A stretch of DNA of 64,000 bases, taken from Enterobacter hormaechei ATCC 49162 (GTDB lineage: Bacteria; Pseudomonadota; Gammaproteobacteria; Enterobacterales; Enterobacteriaceae). The stretch covers positions 3,596,001 through 3,660,000 of the forward strand of contig NZ_MKEQ01000001.1 of NCBI RefSeq assembly GCF_001875655.1, given 5' to 3'. A model generated the notes under the pieces. It was not told the DNA's origin. It was given only the letters and a program-made list of their open reading frames with translations, and made no database searches. The number at the start of each line of letters is the position of its first letter. Within the stretch, counting starts at the first letter, position 1. Below, one piece after another: positions 59,266-64,000 of this stretch. The position numbers were made by a program, and so were the translations under genes.

Positions 59266-60482
59266 AGGTTGGTTTCTTCTTACTGAAATTTCCGCTGTCG
59301 TCTGAAACTTTTGTGCTGAACCAAATCACCGCGTTTATCGATATGGGGTATGACGTGGAGATTATCGCCCTGCAAAAGGGCGATACGCAGAACACCCATG
59401 CGGCGTATACCCAGTATGGGCTGGAGGCGAAAACCCGCTGGTTACAGGATGAACCGAGCGGACGGATGAACAAACTGCGCCATCGCGCCAGCCAGACGCT
59501 GCGCGGTCTTCATCGCGCCTCGACGTGGCGGGCGCTGAATATGTCGCGCTATGGGGCGGAGGCGCGCAACCTGATCCTCTCCGCCATTTGCGGGCAAACG
59601 GCTCAGCCCTACCGGGCCGATGTCTTTATCGCCCACTTTGGCCCGGCGGGCGTAACGGCGGCAAAACTGCGTGAGCTGGGGGTGATTGAGGGCAAAATCG
59701 CAACCATTTTCCACGGTATCGACATCTCCAGCCGGGAAGTGCTGAACCACTACACGCCGGAATATCAGCAGCTGTTTCGCCGCGGCGACATGATGCTGCC
59801 GATAAGCGACCTGTGGGCCGGACGCCTGAAAACCATGGGTTGCCCGAGCGAGAAAATCACCGTTTCACGCATGGGCGTGGACATGGAACGCTTCACCCAG
59901 CGACCGGTCAAGGTGCCGGGCAAGCCGCTGCAAATTATCTCTGTTGCCCGCCTGACCGAAAAGAAAGGGCTGCACGTGGCTATTGAAGCCTGTCGCCAGC
60001 TGAAGGCGCGCGGCGTGGACTTTCACTACCGCATCCTGGGTATCGGGCCGTGGGAGCGTCGGCTACGCACGCTGATTGAACAGTATCAGCTGGAAGACGT
60101 GGTTGAGATGCCGGGCTTCAAGCCGAGCCACGAAGTGAAGGCCATGCTCGACGACGCGGATGTGTTCCTGCTGCCTTCAGTGACCGGCGCCGATGGCGAT
60201 ATGGAAGGCATTCCCGTGGCGCTGATGGAGGCGATGGCGGTTGGCATTCCGGTGGTTTCGACCCTGCACAGCGGGATCCCGGAGCTGATCACCTCTGAAC
60301 ACTCCGGCTGGCTGGTCCCTGAAAACAATGCGCTGGCGCTGGCGGACCGTCTGGCCGCGTTCAGTGATATCGATCAGCAGACGCTGATCCCTGTGCTGCA
60401 AAATGCGCGGCAAAAAGTTGAAGCAGAATTCAATCAGCAGGTGATTAATCGCCAGTTAGCGAGCCTGCTGCAAACGCTGTAA
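59262..60482 (+). CDS. wcaL: colanic acid glycosyltransferase WcaL
   Basis: 406 residues, GT4/GT-B fold. SVARLTEKKGLHVAIEACRQ near residue 226 and the donor-site Glu motif DMEGIPVALMEAMAVGIPVVST near 308. Proposed to transfer galactose to the side chain. FFLLKFPLSSETFVLNQ at the start is typical of WcaL. Confidence 0.95.
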   Translation: MKVGFFLLKFPLSSETFVLNQITAFIDMGYDVEIIALQKGDTQNTHAAYTQYGLEAKTRWLQDEPSGRMNKLRHRASQTLRGLHRASTWRALNMSRYGAEARNLILSAICGQTAQPYRADVFIAHFGPAGVTAAKLRELGVIEGKIATIFHGIDISSREVLNHYTPEYQQLFRRGDMMLPISDLWAGRLKTMGCPSEKITVSRMGVDMERFTQRPVKVPGKPLQIISVARLTEKKGLHVAIEACRQLKARGVDFHYRILGIGPWERRLRTLIEQYQLEDVVEMPGFKPSHEVKAMLDDADVFLLPSVTGADGDMEGIPVALMEAMAVGIPVVSTLHSGIPELITSEHSGWLVPENNALALADRLAAFSDIDQQTLIPVLQNARQKVEAEFNQQVINRQLASLLQTL

Positions 60483-60494
60483 CGCTGAGGTTGT

Positions 60495-61886
60495 ATGCTG
60501 AAAAAGATTACCCGACGCCGATTTGTCTCTTCTTTATCCGCCCTGGCTGCCATGCCGCTGTTGTCGCCCCGCGCTGTGCGGGCGGCGACCGGGAAGACGG
60601 TTTCTGTCGATCGCTACAACAATCACGACTGGATCGCCGCCTTTAAGCAGGCGTTTACCGAGGGCGATACCGTTGTTGTTCCCGCCGGGTTAACCTGTGA
60701 AAACATCAATACCGGCATCTTTATTCCTGACGGGAAAACTCTGCTGATCCGCGGTGCGCTGAAGGGCAACGGCCGCGGGCGGTTTGTGCTTCAGGAAGGC
60801 TGCAAGGTCATTGGGGAAGGAGAGGGACGCACACATAACATCACGCTGGACGTGCGTGGCTCCGACTGCGTCATTAAGGGGCTGGCAATGAGCGGCTTCG
60901 GCCCCGTCACCCAGATCTACATCGGCGGCAAGAAGCCGAGGGTGATGCGCAATCTGCTCATTGATAATATTAATGTGTCACAGGCGAACTACGCCATTCT
61001 GCGACAGGGTTTCCATAATCAGGTGGACGGTGCGCGCATTACCAACAGTAAATTCAGTCATTTGCAGGGTGATGCGATTGAGTGGAACGTAGCGATTAAC
61101 GACCGCAATATCTTGATCTCTGACCATGTTATCGACAACATCAACTGCACAAACGGCAAGATCAACTGGGGCATAGGCATTGGGCTGGCTGGCAGTACCT
61201 ACGACAATGACTATCCGGAACAGCAGACCGTTAAAAACTTCGTGGTGGCAAATATCACCGGCAGCAACTGTCGGCAGTTGGTCCATGTCGAAAACGGTAA
61301 ACACTTTGTGATCCGGAATATCAAGGCCAGCAATATTACTCCTGACTTCAGTAAAAAAGCCGGAATTGATAACGCGACGGTAGCTATTTATGGCTGTGAT
61401 AATTTCGTTATTGATAATGTCGATATGGTGAACAGCGCCGGAATGCTAATCGGCTATGGCGTGATTAAGGGCGATTATCTCTCAATACCGCAGAACTTCA
61501 AACTTAACGATATTCGCCTTGATAACCGAGCGCTTGCGTATAAGCTGCGCGGGATCCAGATTTCCTCCGGCAATGCCACGTCGTTTGTTGCCATCACCAA
61601 CGTCAACATGCAGCGCGCAACGCTTGAGCTGCACAACAAGCCACAGCACCTTTTCTTGCGTAATATCAACGTGATGCAGGAGGCAGCGACGGGGCCTGCA
61701 CTTAAGATGAACTTCGATTTGCGCAAAGACGTGCGCGGGAAGTTTATGGCTAAAAACGAGACGCTGTTGTCACTGGCGAACATTCATGCAGTAAATGAAA
61801 AGGGTCAGAGTTCGGTCGATATTGATCGGGTCGATCAACACGTGGTGAATACGGAACGGTTGAATTTTGCGCTGCCACACAGGTAA
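60495..61886 (+). CDS. wcaM: colanic acid biosynthesis protein WcaM
   Basis: 463 residues. N-terminal twin-arginine signal: [18 protein letters not shown] ending with an AxA-type site near residue 30, so it is exported folded. The rest is a right-handed parallel beta-helix of the pectate-lyase type with repeated short NI/DN turns. Its enzymatic role in colanic acid is not established; it may trim or modify the polymer in the periplasm. Last gene of the operon. Confidence 0.93.
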   Translation: MLKKITRRRFVSSLSALAAMPLLSPRAVRAATGKTVSVDRYNNHDWIAAFKQAFTEGDTVVVPAGLTCENINTGIFIPDGKTLLIRGALKGNGRGRFVLQEGCKVIGEGEGRTHNITLDVRGSDCVIKGLAMSGFGPVTQIYIGGKKPRVMRNLLIDNINVSQANYAILRQGFHNQVDGARITNSKFSHLQGDAIEWNVAINDRNILISDHVIDNINCTNGKINWGIGIGLAGSTYDNDYPEQQTVKNFVVANITGSNCRQLVHVENGKHFVIRNIKASNITPDFSKKAGIDNATVAIYGCDNFVIDNVDMVNSAGMLIGYGVIKGDYLSIPQNFKLNDIRLDNRALAYKLRGIQISSGNATSFVAITNVNMQRATLELHNKPQHLFLRNINVMQEAATGPALKMNFDLRKDVRGKFMAKNETLLSLANIHAVNEKGQSSVDIDRVDQHVVNTERLNFALPHR

Positions 61887-62025
61887 TCATGCAGACTATT
61901 TTGCGACTATTCCTGGAACAGAATCGCGATCTATTCAGATTACAACTACTGTAATTTGTGGTGGGGTGACTTAGGATTACTTCATATTTACGGCAAAACA
62001 TGCTGGCGAAAACAGGTTAAAAAGC

Positions 62026-62031
62026 TATAAT
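62026..62031 (+). promoter_or_regulatory. candidate -10 of galF
   Basis: A consensus TATAAT lies 30 bp before galF, with a poor TGGCGA 16 bp upstream as the -35. galF is usually also reached by read-through from the colanic acid operon. Confidence 0.4.
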
Positions 62032-62060
62032 TCGTCAACCATTTTAAGGTGGAAGAAATA

Positions 62061-62957
62061 ATGATTAATTTGAAAGCAGTCATACCGGTAGCGGGTTTGG
62101 GCATGCACATGTTGCCCGCCACAAAGGCCATTCCTAAAGAGATGCTGCCGATCGTTGACAAGCCGATGATTCAGTACATCGTCGACGAGATTGTTGCTGC
62201 GGGGATCAAAGAAATCGTTCTGGTGACGCACTCTTCGAAGAATGCCGTTGAGAACCACTTCGACACCTCTTATGAACTCGAAGCGCTGCTTGAGCAGCGC
62301 GTTAAGCGTCAGCTTCTGGCAGAAGTGCAGTCTATTTGTCCTCCTGGCGTGACCATCATGAACGTGCGTCAGGCACAGCCACTGGGTCTGGGCCACTCTA
62401 TCCTGTGCGCCCGCCCGGTGGTAGGGGATAACCCGTTCATCGTCGTTCTGCCGGATATCATTATTGATACCGCTTCCGCCGATCCTCTGCGTTACAACCT
62501 GGCGGCAATGGTCGCGCGCTTCAATGAGACGGGCCGCAGCCAGGTGCTGGCGAAACGTATGAAGGGCGATCTCTCTGAGTATTCTGTTATTCAGACTAAA
62601 GAGCCACTGGAGACGGAAGGGCAGGTGAGCCGTATCGTTGAGTTTATCGAAAAACCCGATCAGCCGCAGACCCTGGACTCCGATCTGATGGCGGTAGGCC
62701 GTTATGTCCTGAATGCGGATATCTGGGCTGAACTGGAAAAAACCGAGCCGGGCGCCTGGGATCGTATCCAGCTGACCGATGCGATTGCTGAGCTGGGGAA
62801 AAAGCAGTCGGTTGATGCGATGCTGATGACCGGTGACAGCTACGATTGCGGTAAGAAAATGGGGTATATGCAGGCATTTGTGAACTATGGCCTGCGTAAC
62901 CTGAAGGAAGGGGCGAAGTTCAGAAGCCGGATTGAGAAGTTACTGGCTAACAGTTGA
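62061..62957 (+). CDS. galF: GalF, GalU-like UTP--glucose-1-phosphate uridylyltransferase homologue
   Basis: 298 residues from [12 protein letters not shown]; the ATG four codons upstream is not needed. NTP-transferase fold with [20 protein letters not shown] near residues 12-31. GalU proteins carry GTRM at this loop; here the Arg is His, the known GalF difference, which fits low catalytic activity and a modulating role on GalU. It marks the border between colanic acid and O-antigen loci. Confidence 0.95.
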   Translation: MINLKAVIPVAGLGMHMLPATKAIPKEMLPIVDKPMIQYIVDEIVAAGIKEIVLVTHSSKNAVENHFDTSYELEALLEQRVKRQLLAEVQSICPPGVTIMNVRQAQPLGLGHSILCARPVVGDNPFIVVLPDIIIDTASADPLRYNLAAMVARFNETGRSQVLAKRMKGDLSEYSVIQTKEPLETEGQVSRIVEFIEKPDQPQTLDSDLMAVGRYVLNADIWAELEKTEPGAWDRIQLTDAIAELGKKQSVDAMLMTGDSYDCGKKMGYMQAFVNYGLRNLKEGAKFRSRIEKLLANS

Positions 62958-62976
62958 TTTATCCCACAAATGAACA

Positions 62977-63036
62977 AACGGCAGATGTTGTTTGGTTATG
63001 TTTATCATAAACAAATTATCATTGCCGTTTTTTATT
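62977..63036 (+). terminator. likely galF terminator
   Basis: AACGGCA (62977-62983) pairs with TGCCGTT (63023-63029), followed by a run of Ts. The 39-nt loop carries an inner hairpin GTTTA/TAAAC. Placed 20 bp after the galF stop. Confidence 0.55.
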
Positions 63037-63189
63037 ATTTTTTTAGGTAATATTGAATTACTATCAATTACATAAAGTTATCAAATCAAAATGAAGGCTG
63101 ATTTGTACTTGTTTCTTAAAGCAATTAGTACGACAATTAACGCCAGTTTTTCCCCTTTATAGACTCCAAAGTAACTATCAATATTAGCT
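63037..63189. other. AT-rich spacer, O-antigen promoter region
   Basis: No open frame of note. Composition drops sharply in GC after 63000. It should contain the promoter for the O-antigen operon, but I see no clear -35/-10 pair. Confidence 0.4.
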
Positions 63190-63227
63190 CAGTGCACTGG
63201 TAGCTGTTAAGCCAGGGGCGGTAGCAT
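63190..63227 (+). promoter_or_regulatory. JUMPstart sequence of the O-antigen locus
   Basis: CAGTGCACTGGTAGCTGTTA AGCCAGGGGCGGTAGCAT is a near-perfect JUMPstart; the ops core GGCGGTAGC is at 63217-63225. RfaH is expected to act here. It is closer to consensus than the copy at 39010, but the base after the core differs (GCAT rather than GCGT). Confidence 0.93.
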
Positions 63228-63248
63228 TTGTTTCGAAAAGGTAAATAC

Positions 63249-64000
63249 TTGAAAGAAAAGCAACATGATCTTAAAGCCGGATTTAAGTGGAGTGCAATAG
63301 AACGCATCATTACACAATTTGCACAATTATTAGTCCTGCTAGTCTTGGCGAGAATATTAGGTCCTAAGGCTTATGGCTTAGTTGGTATGTTAACAATTTT
63401 TATAGCTGTTTCACAAACACTAGTTGACAGCGGTTTTTCGTCTGCCTTGATAAGGCGTAATAATAATACACAAAAGCAGTATTCAACTATTTTTTGGTTT
63501 AATTTCGGGACTGCACTTTTTTTATACTTTGTGATTTTCTTTTGTGCAAATGGAATTAGTCAATTTTTTAACGAACCGCAACTAGAAAACATAATAAAAG
63601 TTTTAGGTTTGGTTATCATCATCAATGCTCTATGCATAGTTCATAAAACAAAACTTACTATCATTTTAGATTTTAAAAGCCAATCACAAATATCATTTTT
63701 ATCAGTGCTAATTAGTGGTGTAGGTAGTATTGTTATAGCTCTAAATGGAGGAGGGGTTTGGTCAATTGTATTCAATAATATAAGTTTTTCATTATTATCA
63801 ACAATTATGTATTTTTATAAATGTAAGTGGGTTCCTGATCTAGTTTTTAATAGAAGATTTTTCTATGCTACTTCGAAATTTAGCAGTAATTTATTAGTAG
63901 CATCATTATTGAATACATTCTTCGATAATATATACCAGTTAGTTATTGGCAAATTTTACAACACGGCTCAAGTTGGTTTTTTTACGCAAGCTAAAAATTT
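63249..64000 (+). CDS. O-antigen flippase (Wzx-like, MOP family), 3' end off the window
   Basis: An open frame runs without a stop from the TTG at 63249 to the right edge (about 250 codons). Start choice: AAGG lies 7 nt upstream; another in-frame TTG at 63228 sits inside the JUMPstart region, and there is no in-frame ATG near. The product begins MKEKQHDLKAGFKWSAIERI and continues with hydrophobic helices (LLVLLVLARILGPKAYGLVG, DSGFSSALIRR). Its helix pattern and residues parallel WzxC at 56491. Very AT-rich with rare codons (ATA, AGA), typical of imported O-antigen DNA. The exact serotype is unknown. Confidence 0.85.
   Translation, partial: MKEKQHDLKAGFKWSAIERIITQFAQLLVLLVLARILGPKAYGLVGMLTIFIAVSQTLVDSGFSSALIRRNNNTQKQYSTIFWFNFGTALFLYFVIFFCANGISQFFNEPQLENIIKVLGLVIIINALCIVHKTKLTIILDFKSQSQISFLSVLISGVGSIVIALNGGGVWSIVFNNISFSLLSTIMYFYKCKWVPDLVFNRRFFYATSKFSSNLLVASLLNTFFDNIYQLVIGKFYNTAQVGFFTQAKN

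Noticed and set aside
39010..63227. Possible composite mobile element bounded by the two JUMPstart sequences
   Set aside because: They are known regulatory elements, not transposon ends; no transposase or target duplication is seen.

Overview
The window is chromosomal DNA of a member of the Enterobacteriaceae. Gene order and gene lengths match the E. coli K-12 segment from thiM to galF almost one for one, read in the opposite orientation. The dat-ddc pair, the GC-rich core genes and the intergenic 'ccctcaccctaaccctctcccc' repeats suggest Enterobacter or a close relative (Lelliottia, Leclercia). The genus call is an inference. No rRNA, tRNA, CRISPR array or intact insertion sequence was seen.

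Left end (1-6400), the accessory part. It starts inside a Wzc/Etk-type tyrosine kinase gene, the tail of an exopolysaccharide cluster off the left edge. Next come, on the minus strand, the 1,3-diaminopropane pair dat-ddc with a recognisable promoter, then a small lipoprotein gene, an unlisted 34-residue membrane peptide gene and a broken C-terminal anchor of a YadA-like trimeric autotransporter. These three look like the remains of an adhesin locus. An AT-rich gap with a perfect 16-bp inverted repeat leads to a TPP riboswitch.

Core block (6400-38600). thiM-thiD (thiamine salvage under the riboswitch) are followed by the GntR regulator yegW, the translationally coupled yegT-yegU-yegV operon (nucleoside-type permease, ADP-ribosylglycohydrolase-like protein, PfkB kinase), fbaB, a highly structured intergenic element, yegS, the CRP-controlled small RNA CyaR, trhP (yegQ), the envelope-stress efflux operon mdtABCD-baeSR, the Hsp70-like yegD, alkA, the diguanylate cyclase dgcE, udk, dcd, asmA and yegH.

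Colanic acid block (38600-62960). A long leader with a candidate RcsAB box and a JUMPstart/ops element (RfaH recruitment) precedes the full set wza-wzb-wzc-wcaABCDEF-gmd-fcl-gmm-wcaI-cpsB-cpsG-wcaJ-wzxC-wcaKLM. cpsB and cpsG supply GDP-mannose; gmd and fcl turn it into GDP-fucose; WcaJ primes undecaprenyl phosphate; WcaA, C, E, I and L add sugars; WcaB, F and K decorate; WzxC flips the unit, WcaD polymerises it, and Wzc-Wzb-Wza export it. Palindromic repeats sit in the two or three widest gaps of the operon. galF follows.

Right end (62960-64000). After a likely galF terminator a second JUMPstart element opens the O-antigen locus. DNA becomes strongly AT-rich, and the first gene, cut by the window edge, is a Wzx-like flippase starting with TTG.
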